This document shows, piece after piece, positions 1 through 8,056 of a stretch of 64,000 nt of DNA. Within the stretch, counting starts at the first letter, position 1, and every line of letters begins with the position of its first letter. The notes beneath the pieces were generated by a model that saw only the letters and a list, made by a program, of their open reading frames with translations, was not told the origin of the DNA and made no database searches. The translations under genes and the position numbers were made by a program. Source of the DNA: Mesorhizobium sp. M2E.F.Ca.ET.219.01.1.1 (lineage in GTDB: Bacteria > Pseudomonadota > Alphaproteobacteria > Rhizobiales > Rhizobiaceae); NCBI RefSeq assembly GCF_004016445.2, contig NZ_SADT02000007.1:186001-250000 (forward strand), written 5' to 3'.

Positions 1-540
1 GGGCTGACCGACGACACGCATCCTTGCCAGATCATGGCCGACATCATGACCTTCGAGGAGCATCGCGGTCCGGTGGCCGGCAAGACATTTGCCTGGACCG
101 GCGACGGCAACAATGTGCTGCACTCGCTGCTCGAAGCCTCGGCGCGATTCCGTTTCAACTTGAATGTCGCGGTGCCGGAAGGCAGCGAGCCTTTCGAGAA
201 ATATGTCGACTGGTCGAAAGCCAATGGCGGCAAGGTCCGTTTTTCCAAATCGGCCGAGGAAGCCGTCGACCAGGCCGATTGCGTCGTCACCGACAGCTGG
301 GTCTCGATGGGCCAGGAGCACCGCGCTCGCGGTCACAACGTCTTCCTGCCCTATCAGGTCAACGCGGCGCTTATGGCCAAGGCCAAGCCCGATGCGTTGT
401 TCATGCACTGCCTGCCGGCGCATCGCGGCGAAGAGGTCACCGACGATGTGATCGACGGGCCGAATTCGGTGGTGTTCGACGAGGCCGAGAACCGGCTGCA
501 CGCCCAGAAGGCGGTGCTGGCCTGGTGCCTGGGCGCTTGA
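1..540 (+). CDS. argF: Ornithine carbamoyltransferase, C-terminal part
   Basis: This cytosolic enzyme transfers the carbamoyl group of carbamoyl phosphate to ornithine, giving citrulline in arginine synthesis. The reading frame is open from base 1, so the N-terminal half lies outside the window. The visible part begins with the carbamoyl-phosphate-binding HPCQ motif (about bases 19-30). Near its end it has the MHCLPAHRGEEV segment, whose HCLP loop binds ornithine, and it stops normally. A shorter frame starting at base 34 would cut off HPCQ and is not the true start. The next gene, hslO, follows on the same strand after about 150 bp, an arrangement seen in other rhizobia. The family assignment is firm. 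Confidence 0.96.
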   Translation, partial: GLTDDTHPCQIMADIMTFEEHRGPVAGKTFAWTGDGNNVLHSLLEASARFRFNLNVAVPEGSEPFEKYVDWSKANGGKVRFSKSAEEAVDQADCVVTDSWVSMGQEHRARGHNVFLPYQVNAALMAKAKPDALFMHCLPAHRGEEVTDDVIDGPNSVVFDEAENRLHAQKAVLAWCLGA

Positions 541-687
541 GAAGGGCGGACCTGCCCGCTTCCGGCCCGATCGGGATCGACTTGATCCGGGGATATGTGA
601 TGCCTATCTGCGGGCCATCACGTAAATTGAACGCGCTTCGACGCATGCGGCTCATCGGGTTGCATGGCTGCGCCCCGGAGTTTTGTC

Positions 688-1695
688 ATGTTGGAAACCC
701 AGACCTTGGCTGAGCACAAACCCCAACTCGGTGAATTCGGCTTCGCCGGCGACGACCACGTCGTGCCTTACGAGGTCGCGCCGCTCGATGTGCGCGGCCG
801 CACCGTGCAGCTCGGGCCGATGCTCGACGCTATTTTGAGCCGCCACAATTATCCCGAGCCGGTCGCCCGCCTGCTGGCGGAAGCCTGTGTGCTCACCGTG
901 CTGCTCGGCACTTCGCTGAAATTCGAAGGCAAGTTCATCCTGCAGACCCGCACCGACGGGCCGGTCGATATGTTGGTGGCTGATTTCACCACGCCGAATG
1001 CGCTGCGCGCCTATGCGCGCTTCGACGCCGACCGGCTGCAGGCCCTGATCGCCGCCGGCGAGACCTCGCAGCAGGCGCTGCTCGGCAACGGCGTGCTGGC
1101 TTTGACCATCGACCAGGGCGCGCACACGCAGCGCTATCAGGGCATCGTCCAACTCGACGGCACCTCGCTGGAGGATGCCGCGCGCACCTATTTCCGCCAG
1201 TCGGAGCAGATCCCGACCGATATCAAGATGTCGGTCGCCAAGCTGGTCACGCCCGGCCCGGGTGGCGCACGCGAGCAGTGGCGGGCGGGCGGCATCCTGG
1301 CGCAGTTCCTGCCGCAGGCGCCGGAGCGCATGCGCATTCCCGATATTTCGGGCGGCGACGGCGACGACCGCGAGTTGACGGACCACCCGGCCGACAATTC
1401 CTGGCAGGAATTGCTGGCGCTGCTCGGCACCATCGAGCCGACGGAACTGATCGACCCGACTGTGGGCGCCGAGCGGCTGCTCTACCGGCTGTTCCACGAG
1501 CACGGCGTGCGCGTCTTCCGTGGCGTGCCGGTCGACGACCAGTGCTCTTGCTCGCGCGAGAAGATCCACGGCATTCTCCAGGGCTTCTCGGCTGAGGAGA
1601 TCAAGGACTCGACCGAGGAGGGCGGCATCCACGTCGCCTGCGAGTTCTGCTCGACGCAATACGACTTCGATCCGGCCGAGTTCGCGGTGGAGTGA
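688..1695 (+). CDS. hslO: Redox-regulated chaperone Hsp33
   Basis: Hsp33 is a cytosolic holdase activated by oxidation. It binds unfolding proteins when its zinc centre is oxidised. The 335-residue product has the N-terminal substrate-binding and linker domains. It ends with the zinc-binding cysteines CSC (about residues 286-288) and CEFC (318-321), so the redox switch looks intact. I chose the ATG at 688 because GGAG at 677-680 lies 7 bases upstream. An in-frame ATG at 664 would add eight residues but has no ribosome binding site. It follows argF and may be cotranscribed with it. A long inverted repeat starts 11 bp after the stop codon. Confidence 0.95.
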   Translation: MLETQTLAEHKPQLGEFGFAGDDHVVPYEVAPLDVRGRTVQLGPMLDAILSRHNYPEPVARLLAEACVLTVLLGTSLKFEGKFILQTRTDGPVDMLVADFTTPNALRAYARFDADRLQALIAAGETSQQALLGNGVLALTIDQGAHTQRYQGIVQLDGTSLEDAARTYFRQSEQIPTDIKMSVAKLVTPGPGGAREQWRAGGILAQFLPQAPERMRIPDISGGDGDDRELTDHPADNSWQELLALLGTIEPTELIDPTVGAERLLYRLFHEHGVRVFRGVPVDDQCSCSREKIHGILQGFSAEEIKDSTEEGGIHVACEFCSTQYDFDPAEFAVE

Positions 1696-1706
1696 GAAAG
1701 CTCCGG

Positions 1707-1924
1707 TTCCTCGCCCCACGAAGTGGGGAGAGGTGGCCCGGCGAAGCCGGGACGGAGAGGGGTCTTTGGCGCAGTTGGTAAATCGCTGCCCGAAGACGCC
1801 TGAGCGCATATCTCGTGGCCGGTTCCGCACCAATCCCTCCGCTGGGATCTGGCGTCACGAAGGTCGCCCCCCCTCCGTCCCGGCTTCGCCGGGACACCTC
1901 TCCCCCGCTTTGCGGGGGCGAGGA
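1707..1924. repeat. Long inverted repeat between hslO and apaG
   Basis: Two arms of about 56 bp, at 1707-1762 and 1868-1924, are near-perfect reverse complements. Each arm holds smaller palindromes such as CCCCACGAAGTGGGG and CCCGGCGAAGCCGGG. The roughly 105 bp between the arms has no obvious gene. Sitting between the ends of two convergent genes, it could act as a bidirectional terminator or be a non-autonomous mobile element. The symmetry is read directly; the role is inferred. Confidence 0.8.
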
Positions 1925-1935
1925 ACTCAAGTTCT

Positions 1936-2328
1936 TTAATTCACCGTCCGCCTTGTCCCCGGCATGTCGAGCGAAAATGCCGGAATAGCGATATCGAACG
2001 TCTCGCCTCGGCCGTTGCGCATCGTGTAGTGGCCGACCATGATGCCCGACGGCGTCGAGAGCGGGCAGCCCGAGGTGTATTGATAGCTGTCGCCGGGATT
2101 CAGCTCCGGTTGGTCGCCGACGACGCCTGCGCCGCGCACCTCCTCGACACGGCCCTGGCCGTCGGTGATGTGCCAGTAGCGCGACAAAAGCTGCACGAAA
2201 TCGTCGGAGCGGTTGTCGATCGTCACCTGATAGCCCCAGACATAGCGGTTCTCCGACGGATCGGATCTATCCTCCAGATAGAAGGGCCTGACCAGCACTT
2301 CGATATTGCGCGTCACGGCGCGATACAT
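1936..2328 (-). CDS. apaG: ApaG domain protein
   Basis: The 130-residue protein is a single ApaG (DUF525) immunoglobulin-like beta domain, full length for the family. Recognisable segments are the N-terminal beta strands (RNIEVLVRPFYLED), a YVWGYQVTIDN strand and the glycine-rich GIMVGHYTM segment near the C-terminus. ApaG has been linked genetically to divalent cation resistance and diadenosine tetraphosphate metabolism in enterics, but its biochemical role is unsettled. It is convergent with hslO across the inverted repeat. The family is certain and the function is not. Confidence 0.93.
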   Translation of the reverse strand: MYRAVTRNIEVLVRPFYLEDRSDPSENRYVWGYQVTIDNRSDDFVQLLSRYWHITDGQGRVEEVRGAGVVGDQPELNPGDSYQYTSGCPLSTPSGIMVGHYTMRNGRGETFDIAIPAFSLDMPGTRRTVN

Positions 2329-2435
2329 GGGCTACTCCGGTTGCCGCTGCAGGGAAACATTTGTCACAAGTCGCGGTTATTACGCGAAAGCGGAAGTCCG
2401 CCTGCCAGCGTTGTAGTGCACGTGCCGAAAAACAA

Positions 2436-2451
2436 TGTCATTTAAGTGACA
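2436..2451. promoter_or_regulatory. 16-bp near-palindrome upstream of apaG
   Basis: TGTCATTTAAGTGACA has perfect TGTCA/TGACA arms around a near-symmetric centre. It lies about 108 bp upstream of the apaG start and about 200 bp upstream of the glycosyltransferase start, in a locally A/T-richer stretch. It looks like a dimeric repressor site, but no cognate regulator is adjacent. Confidence 0.35.
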
Positions 2452-2532
2452 CATGACAATGTTGGTGTGCACAAACCGTGCCGGGCGACTCGGGCGCTCT
2501 GTCGACTGATGAAACGGCCGCGTTAGGCCAGG

Positions 2533-2576
2533 AGCAATTCCAGGAAAAGTGTGAGCGGTTTTCCGTCCGGAATTGC
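2533..2576. repeat. GCAATTCC...GGAATTGC palindromic repeat, copy 1
   Basis: The sequence folds into a two-step hairpin. An outer stem GCAATTCC/GGAATTGC encloses an inner GGAAAA/TTTTCC stem. Related copies occur at 21765-21809, 28981-29025 and 33768-33811, so this is a dispersed intergenic family. This copy lies just upstream of the glycosyltransferase gene. Its conserved 3' tail runs into a longer possible start of that reading frame. Confidence 0.85.
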
Positions 2577-2652
2577 GTGAAAACAAAGAGATAGAGTGGT
2601 TCGCCGTTTCTGTGAAACGGTGAAACTCTCGATCGGGAGTGACCAGATCTCG

Positions 2653-3798
2653 ATGGAACTGACTATCGCAGCCGGCCTGGCTTCGTCAGCCCTTCTTCTC
2701 TCCAATCTCGCCAGCATCCTGCTCGCCTCGTCGCGGCTGAGGCGGCGGCATGTCATTGCGCCGCCCGCCACCGCGCGGCCGCCGGTCTCGATCATCGTGC
2801 CCTCGCGCGGCGTCGAGCCGTTCACCGAAGAGACCCTGCAGCGCGCCTTCTCGCTCGACTGGCCGCGCTACGAGCTGATCTTCTGCGTCGCGCAAGCCGA
2901 GGACCCGGTGGTCAGGCTCATCGACGCGGCGGTCGCGCGCCACCCCAAGGTCCCGGCGCGGCTACTGATCGGTGACGACCGCGTCAGCGCCAATCCCAAG
3001 CTTAACAACTGCGTCAAGGGCTGGCAGTCGGCCAGGCACGATTGGGTGATCCTCGCCGATTCCAATGTGCTGATGCCGAAGGACTACGTCCAGCACCTGA
3101 TGGCGGCATGGCGTCCGGATACCGGCCTTGTCTGCTCGACGCCGATCGGCTCGCGGCCGGACGGTTTTTGGGCCGAAGTCGAATGCGCCTTCCTCAACAC
3201 GCTGCAGGCGCGCTGGCAATATGCCGGCGAGGCGCTCGGCCTCGGCTTCGCCCAGGGCAAGAGCATGCTGTGGAACAAGCCGACGCTGGACGCCAATGGC
3301 GGCATCCAGGCCTTGGCCGCCGAAATCGCCGAGGACGCCGCCGCCACCAAGCTGGTCAACGGCCTGGGTCTCAACGTCAATCTCGTCGCCTCGCCTTTCG
3401 AGCAGCCGCTCGGACAGCGCAGCTTCGCCGAGATGTGGTCGCGACAGACGCGCTGGGCGCGGCTGCGCCGGGTCACGTTCCCGCTGTTCTTCGCGCCGGA
3501 GATCCTGACGGGCGCCGCGGTGCCGCTGCTGCTGGCGCTGATCGCCGCGGCAGGCGCCGGCGTCAGCCTTACCACCACGGCCTTGTGCGTGCTGGCGATC
3601 GCCTACCTGCCGGAATGCCTGCTGGCCTTGGCCAAGGGCTGGTGCCTGTCGCCGCGCAGCGTCACCGCGATGATCGTGCGCGACGTCATGCTGCCCGCCA
3701 TCTGGGCGCGCGCCTGGTTCGGCGGCGCTGTCGAATGGCGGGGCAACGCCATGACCATCCGCACCCGCGAGCTGACGGAGCTCGAGGAGATCGCCTGA
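2653..3798 (+). CDS. GT21-family lipid glycosyltransferase (ceramide glucosyltransferase-like)
   Basis: The 381-residue membrane-associated enzyme matches the ceramide glucosyltransferase (GT21) family. It has an N-terminal hydrophobic anchor (residues 3-25), then PVSIIVPSRG at about 44-53. The acidic motif series follows: ED at 83-84, DSN at 136-138, ED at 227-228, and the RQTRW signature at 264-268. Two or more C-terminal membrane helices follow. GT21 enzymes of Agrobacterium and Mesorhizobium (Pgt) are known to add glucose or galactose processively to diacylglycerol or ceramide. That activity is likely here, but the acceptor cannot be read from sequence. I preferred the ATG at 2653; an upstream start at 2596 would overlap the intergenic repeat. 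Confidence 0.82.
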   Translation: MELTIAAGLASSALLLSNLASILLASSRLRRRHVIAPPATARPPVSIIVPSRGVEPFTEETLQRAFSLDWPRYELIFCVAQAEDPVVRLIDAAVARHPKVPARLLIGDDRVSANPKLNNCVKGWQSARHDWVILADSNVLMPKDYVQHLMAAWRPDTGLVCSTPIGSRPDGFWAEVECAFLNTLQARWQYAGEALGLGFAQGKSMLWNKPTLDANGGIQALAAEIAEDAAATKLVNGLGLNVNLVASPFEQPLGQRSFAEMWSRQTRWARLRRVTFPLFFAPEILTGAAVPLLLALIAAAGAGVSLTTTALCVLAIAYLPECLLALAKGWCLSPRSVTAMIVRDVMLPAIWARAWFGGAVEWRGNAMTIRTRELTELEEIA

Positions 3799-3833
3799 AA
3801 GGTCTCGGTCGATCTTCGGCGGTATCTACAGGA

Positions 3834-5024
3834 CTACTTGGCCGCCTTCAGCGCCTGCTCGATGTCCTCCAGCAGATCGTCGGTGTCCTCCAGGCCGACG
3901 GAGAGCCTGAGCGTGCCGGGCCCGATCCCGAGTTCCGCCCGCGCCTCGTCGCTCAGGTTCTTGTGCGTCGTCGTCGCCGGATGGGTGATCAGGCTCTTGG
4001 CGTCGCCGAGATTGTTCGAGATCAGCACGATGTCGAGCGCGTTCTGGAAGGCGAAGGCCGCCTCCTTGCCGCCCTTGACGTCGAGGCAGATCAATGTCGA
4101 GCCGCCCGACATCTGCTTCTTGACAACATCAGCCTGCGGATGGTCGGCGCGGCCCGGATAGATGAGACGGGCGATCTCCGGCCGTTCGGCCAGGAAATCG
4201 GCGATCTTGCCGGCGCTCTCCGTCTGCTGGCGCACGCGCAGCGGCAGTGTCTCCAGGCCTTTGAGCAGCGTCCAGGCATTGAAGGGCGACAGGCTGGGGC
4301 CGGTGTGGCGGAAATAGTCGTGCAGGTTCTCGTCGATCCATTTCTTGTCCGACAGGATGACGCCGCCGAGGCAGCGGCCCTGGCCGTCTATATGCTTGGT
4401 CGCCGAATAGACCACGATATGGGCGCCGAGCTGCAGCGGCTTCTGCTGCAGCGGCGTGGCGAAGACATTGTCGACGATCACGCGCGCGCCGATCGAATTG
4501 GCAAGCTTGGCGACAGCGGCGATGTCGACCACCTCCAGCGTCGGATTGGTCGGGCTTTCCAGGAAGAACAGCTTGGTGTTCGGCCGAACCGCCTTTTCCC
4601 AGTTGGCGATATCGGTGCCGTCGATCAGCGTCGACTGGATGCCGTAGCGCGGCGCCAGCGTCTCCACCACCCAACGACAGGAACCGAACAGGGCCCGCGC
4701 CGCCACGATGTGGTCGCCGGCTTTCACGCTGCAGAGCAGGGCGGCGGAAACGGCGGCCATGCCGGAGGCCGTGGCGCGGGCGTCCTCGGCCCCTTCCAGC
4801 GCGCACATGCGCTTTTCGAACATGTCGACGGTCGGGTTGGCGTAGCGCGAATAGATGAAGCCAGGCTCCTCGCCCTTGAAGCGAGCTTCCGCCGCCTGCG
4901 CCGTCTCGTAGACATAGCCCTGCGTGAGATACATCGCCTCGGCCGTCTCGCCATACTGCGAACGCAGCGTTCCGCCATGCACGAGTGCCGTTTGAGGTTT
5001 CCAGTTCCGCTTCTTGGTGCTCAT
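3834..5024 (-). CDS. metZ: O-succinylhomoserine sulfhydrylase
   Basis: This PLP enzyme makes homocysteine from O-succinylhomoserine and sulfide, the direct sulfhydrylation route to methionine. The 396-residue product has the Cys/Met-metabolism PLP fold, with YSRYANPT near residue 58, VDN at 184-186 and the Schiff-base lysine in SATKHIDGQG (K210). The ATG at 5024 is preceded by a GGAAG/AGGG ribosome binding site; a start six codons further upstream has none. The gene lies behind a SAM-II riboswitch and an intrinsic terminator, so it should be shut off when S-adenosylmethionine is plentiful. MetB and MetC belong to the same superfamily, but the overall sequence and the riboswitch favour MetZ. 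Confidence 0.94.
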   Translation of the reverse strand: MSTKKRNWKPQTALVHGGTLRSQYGETAEAMYLTQGYVYETAQAAEARFKGEEPGFIYSRYANPTVDMFEKRMCALEGAEDARATASGMAAVSAALLCSVKAGDHIVAARALFGSCRWVVETLAPRYGIQSTLIDGTDIANWEKAVRPNTKLFFLESPTNPTLEVVDIAAVAKLANSIGARVIVDNVFATPLQQKPLQLGAHIVVYSATKHIDGQGRCLGGVILSDKKWIDENLHDYFRHTGPSLSPFNAWTLLKGLETLPLRVRQQTESAGKIADFLAERPEIARLIYPGRADHPQADVVKKQMSGGSTLICLDVKGGKEAAFAFQNALDIVLISNNLGDAKSLITHPATTTHKNLSDEARAELGIGPGTLRLSVGLEDTDDLLEDIEQALKAAK

Positions 5025-5042
5025 AGCCCTGCTTCCAGACAC

Positions 5043-5072
5043 AAAAAAACCGGCCGCGAAGTCGCAACCGGT
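5043..5072 (-). terminator. Intrinsic terminator in the metZ leader
   Basis: On the minus strand ACCGGTTGC and GCGGCCGGT form a 9-bp stem (two G-U pairs as RNA) around a 6-nt loop, followed directly by seven T residues. The T run ends about 19 bp before the metZ start codon. It lies between the SAM-II aptamer and metZ, so it is the likely expression platform, ending transcription when ligand is bound. Confidence 0.85.
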
Positions 5073-5097
5073 CCATATAGCCTTGCGGCTCGACGGT

Positions 5098-5152
5098 CCT
5101 TTAGCGACTTGTTTAACGTGGCTGCAAGCCGACCGGCCAAATCACCACGGGA
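5098..5152 (-). promoter_or_regulatory. SAM-II riboswitch (metA motif) controlling metZ
   Basis: Read on the minus strand, this leader has the SAM-II pseudoknot elements in order. The first stem strand is CGTGG, followed by the TGATTTG loop. Then comes GCTTGCAGCCACG, which closes the stem, then TTAAA, and last the GCTAAAG strand. The class binds S-adenosylmethionine and is known upstream of methionine genes, including metZ, in alphaproteobacteria. A promoter lies immediately upstream and a terminator downstream, so it sits at the 5' end of the metZ transcript. Confidence 0.9.
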
Positions 5153-5159
5153 TAACGAC

Positions 5160-5188
5160 CCTTTAGACCCGTGTCGCGCTTGCGTCAA
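5160..5188 (-). promoter_or_regulatory. Probable sigma-70 promoter of metZ
   Basis: On the minus strand a TTGACG -35 box (5188-5183) and a TAAAGG -10 box (5165-5160) are separated by exactly 17 bp. Transcription would start near 5153, placing the SAM-II aptamer at the very 5' end of the RNA. This agreement with the riboswitch position supports the call. Confidence 0.6.
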
Positions 5189-5274
5189 TTGCCGGCTTCA
5201 TTAAGAGGTTTGTACCAGCCGGGCGGCAAGAGCCTGCTAAGGTCCTCGCCCGGCCTTGTGAACGGAGCCAGCCT

Positions 5275-6369
5275 TTGCGGCAGACAGGCATTCTTCCGGA
5301 TCAGGACATCGCGGCGCTGTTTAAGGCGAACGCGCTTAAGTCGCCGCGCGCGCTGGACACCAACCAGATCCAGCCGGCCAGCCTCGATCTCAGGCTCGGC
5401 GACAAGGCCTATCGCGTGCGCGCCTCCTTCCTGCCGGGTCCCGATCATCTGGTCGCCGACAAGCTCGAACGGCTGAAGCTTCACGAGATAGACCTCACCG
5501 GGGGCGCGGTGCTGGAAACCGGCTGCGTCTACATCGTGCCTTTGCTGGAAAGCCTGGCATTACCGGCCGAGGTTTCGGCCTCGGCCAATCCGAAGAGCTC
5601 GACCGGCCGCCTCGACATCTTCACGCGGGTCATGACCGATCGCGGCCACGAGTTCGACAAGATCGCCGCTGGTTATCACGGGCCGCTCTATCTCGAAGTC
5701 AGCCCGCGCACCTTCCCGATTGTCGTGCGCGCCGGCTCGCGGCTGTCGCAGATCCGTTTCCGCATCGGCAATGCCGTGCTTTCGGAAAGCGAGCTGCGTG
5801 ACCTTCACCGCACCGAGATGCTGGTCGCCACCGAGCCGCCCAACATTTCCGGCGGCGGCATCGCGCTCTCCATCGATCTCGACGGCGACAAGGACGGGCT
5901 TGTCGGCTATCGCGGCAAGCACCACACCGGCCTGGTCGACGTCGACAAGCGCGCCGCGCAGGACGTCGTCGACTTCTGGGAGCCGATCTATAAGAGCGGC
6001 GCCGGCGAGATCGTGCTCGACCCTGACGAGTTCTACATCCTGGTCTCGCGCGAAGCGGTGCACGTGCCGCCGCTCTACGCCGCCGAGATGACACCCTTCG
6101 ATCCGCTGGTCGGCGAGTTCCGCGTCCACTATGCCGGCTTCTTCGATCCGGGCTTCGGCCACTCCGCCGCCGGCGGCAGCGGCAGCCGCGCGGTGCTCGA
6201 AGTGCGCAGCCACGAAGTGCCTTTCATCCTCGACCACGGCCAGATCGTCGGCCGTCTCGTCTACGAGCACATGCTGAAGCGTCCGCGGGCGCTCTACGGC
6301 ACCGATCTCGGCTCGAACTACCAGGCGCAGGGCTTGAAGCTTTCCAAGCATTTTCGCGCGGCGCGGTGA
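5275..6369 (+). CDS. Double-length 2'-deoxycytidine 5'-triphosphate deaminase family protein
   Basis: The family deaminates dCTP to dUTP in pyrimidine deoxynucleotide supply. The 364-residue product is about twice the usual Dcd (about 190 residues) and matches the long alphaproteobacterial form, with two dUTPase/Dcd-fold modules. The first module holds SSTGR (108-112), YLEVS with a probable catalytic Glu near 141, and RAGSRLSQIRF (152-162). The second half (about 200-364) carries a related but diverged fold. The start is TTG at 5275, supported by GGAG at 5264-5267. It diverges from metZ. The deaminase activity is inferred from the family. Confidence 0.85.
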   Translation: MRQTGILPDQDIAALFKANALKSPRALDTNQIQPASLDLRLGDKAYRVRASFLPGPDHLVADKLERLKLHEIDLTGGAVLETGCVYIVPLLESLALPAEVSASANPKSSTGRLDIFTRVMTDRGHEFDKIAAGYHGPLYLEVSPRTFPIVVRAGSRLSQIRFRIGNAVLSESELRDLHRTEMLVATEPPNISGGGIALSIDLDGDKDGLVGYRGKHHTGLVDVDKRAAQDVVDFWEPIYKSGAGEIVLDPDEFYILVSREAVHVPPLYAAEMTPFDPLVGEFRVHYAGFFDPGFGHSAAGGSGSRAVLEVRSHEVPFILDHGQIVGRLVYEHMLKRPRALYGTDLGSNYQAQGLKLSKHFRAAR

Positions 6370-6384
6370 TCCTCGCTGGCCCTG

Positions 6385-6837
6385 TCAGTGGCGAAAGAGA
6401 TATTCTTCCGCCGCGCCGAGGCAGGCATGGAAATGGCCGATAAAGAGTAGCTCTCGAACGGTCAGACGCTTCCTGCCCCAAAATCCCTTGGTCTGCTTCG
6501 TTTCATCAAGCGGAGAGCTTGAGCCCGCGCCCAATGGGAACAGTTGCCTGTCGAGGCATCCAAGGACATGGGCCCTCACGGAGTCGATGCCGCAAGCCTG
6601 GCCGCTGTCGTTCAGCGCAGTTGCGGGCAGCGCGGATGTCATGCGATCCGCATTGCGCATGAGAAAGTCCGCCTGCGTCCTTGAGTATCCGGTGGCCAGA
6701 AGACGGCTCGACATTGCCGACCGGGCTTCACGATAGGTTATTGGACTGCATTTTCCGGCGGCGTAAGCGGTCAAGGAGGAGCAGGCGAGCGCCAGTACCA
6801 AGCCTGTGAACGCCAAGCTCGGCCGGATGCGTTTCAT
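6385..6837 (-). CDS. Small secreted protein, function unknown
   Basis: The 150-residue protein starts MKRIRPSLAF and has a clear Sec signal peptide with a hydrophobic core ending near AYAA (about residue 27). The mature part is mixed polar sequence with four cysteines, which could form two disulfides in the periplasm. I do not recognise a domain. It ends 15 bp from the dCTP deaminase stop (convergent) and lies just downstream of gguC on the same strand, though nothing ties it to sugar use. Confidence 0.6.
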   Translation of the reverse strand: MKRIRPSLAFTGLVLALACSSLTAYAAGKCSPITYREARSAMSSRLLATGYSRTQADFLMRNADRMTSALPATALNDSGQACGIDSVRAHVLGCLDRQLFPLGAGSSSPLDETKQTKGFWGRKRLTVRELLFIGHFHACLGAAEEYLFRH

Positions 6838-6861
6838 TTCTCCCCCAATCTCGGTCCTATC

Positions 6862-7857
6862 CTACAGCGCCTTCACCGCCACCTTCACCGGCCTTTCGAT
6901 CTCCAGCGGATTGCGCAGCGGCAGGCCGAAATCCGGCGCCTCGATCTCGAACGTGTCGCCGGCCTCGGTCCTGATGCCGTCGGCGAAGGAGAGCGTCGCG
7001 GTGCCGAACATATGCACATGCACGTCGCCCGGCTGGCGGAAGGCCGAATATTTGAAGTGGTGGTGCTCGAGATTGGCGATGGTGTGCGACATGTTCGCTT
7101 CGCCCGACAGGAACGGCTTTTCCCACAGCAGCTTGCCGTCGCGCCAGATGCGCGATGCGCCGCGGACGTCGGCCGGCAGGTCGCCGATCAGGATCTCGGG
7201 GCCGAACGAGGCGTTGCGCAGCTTGGAGTGGGCGAGGAACAGATAGTTCACCCGCTCGGTGACGTGGTCGGAGAACTCGTTCGACAGCGTGAAGCCGACG
7301 CGGAACGGAGCGCCGTCGTCGCCGATCACATAGATACCGGCGATCTCGGGCTCCTCGCCGCCGTCCTGCGCGAAGGCCGGCGACATCAGCGGCGCGCCCG
7401 GCGCAACCGCCATCGTGCCGTTGCCCTTGTAGAACCATTCCGGCTGCACGCCGACCTGGCCCTTGGCCGGCTTGCCGCCGTCGAGACCCATGCGAAACAT
7501 CTTCATGGAATCGGTGAGCTCCTCCTCACCGCCCTCACTGAGCTTCTTGTGCATGGAATCGCGTGTCGCCGCGGAGCCGAGATGCGTCAGCCCGGTGCCG
7601 GTGAGATGCAGATGCGCCGGATCCGGATGGTTGATCGGCGAAACCAGCCGGCCCCTCTTGTAGACGGCATCGAGATCGACCGTCTCGCCATAGCCCTTGC
7701 GCTCGATCAGCGCTTCAAGGCCGATGCCGGTGCGCGCGGCCTCCATCGCCAGCGAATAGACGCTGCGCGCGCCATTGATGACCCTGGTCTTGCCGCCGCC
7801 ATTGCGGGCGACGACGCGGATCGTCTCGGCGTCGTCGAGGATCTGGGAGATCAGCAT
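6862..7857 (-). CDS. gguC: GguC, AraD1/fumarylacetoacetate-hydrolase-like sugar acid enzyme
   Basis: The 331-residue protein matches the GguC/AraD1 family, which has a fumarylacetoacetate-hydrolase-like fold. Members encoded with pentose and galactose loci act on 2-keto-3-deoxy sugar acids. Visible features are the HPDPAHLHLTGTGLTH segment near residue 80 and conserved acidic and glycine segments (EPEIAGIYVIGDDG) typical of FAH metal sites. The ATG at 7857 follows a GAGAGGA ribosome binding site; an ATG six codons upstream has none. It is the last gene of the chvE-gguA-gguB-gguC series, the same order as in Agrobacterium. Its exact substrate is not evident. Confidence 0.85.
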   Translation of the reverse strand: MLISQILDDAETIRVVARNGGGKTRVINGARSVYSLAMEAARTGIGLEALIERKGYGETVDLDAVYKRGRLVSPINHPDPAHLHLTGTGLTHLGSAATRDSMHKKLSEGGEEELTDSMKMFRMGLDGGKPAKGQVGVQPEWFYKGNGTMAVAPGAPLMSPAFAQDGGEEPEIAGIYVIGDDGAPFRVGFTLSNEFSDHVTERVNYLFLAHSKLRNASFGPEILIGDLPADVRGASRIWRDGKLLWEKPFLSGEANMSHTIANLEHHHFKYSAFRQPGDVHVHMFGTATLSFADGIRTEAGDTFEIEAPDFGLPLRNPLEIERPVKVAVKAL

Positions 7858-8056
7858 GTTCGAATCCTCTCTCATTTAGCGGCCGCCCGCGGGCAAGCCT
7901 TACCCGGCGCGGCGAGGAGCGATCCCCACCACGGTTGAAACTCTTCGTCCGGATTGCGTTCGCGAGCTCGGTCCTTGCCTGGACTTCTTGGCGCCGACGG
8001 GTTGCCGGCAGCGTCGCGATCTGGAACCCGTATTCCTCCTGAACTTGTTCCGGCCG

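Noticed and set aside
664..690. Earlier ATG for hslO at 664
   Set aside because: No ribosome binding site, whereas GGAG is ideally placed for the ATG at 688.
3042..5204. A 720-codon plus-strand frame across the GT21 and metZ genes
   Set aside because: It is Arg/Ala/Gly-rich shadow sequence overlapping two well-recognised genes in other frames, and it runs through the riboswitch.
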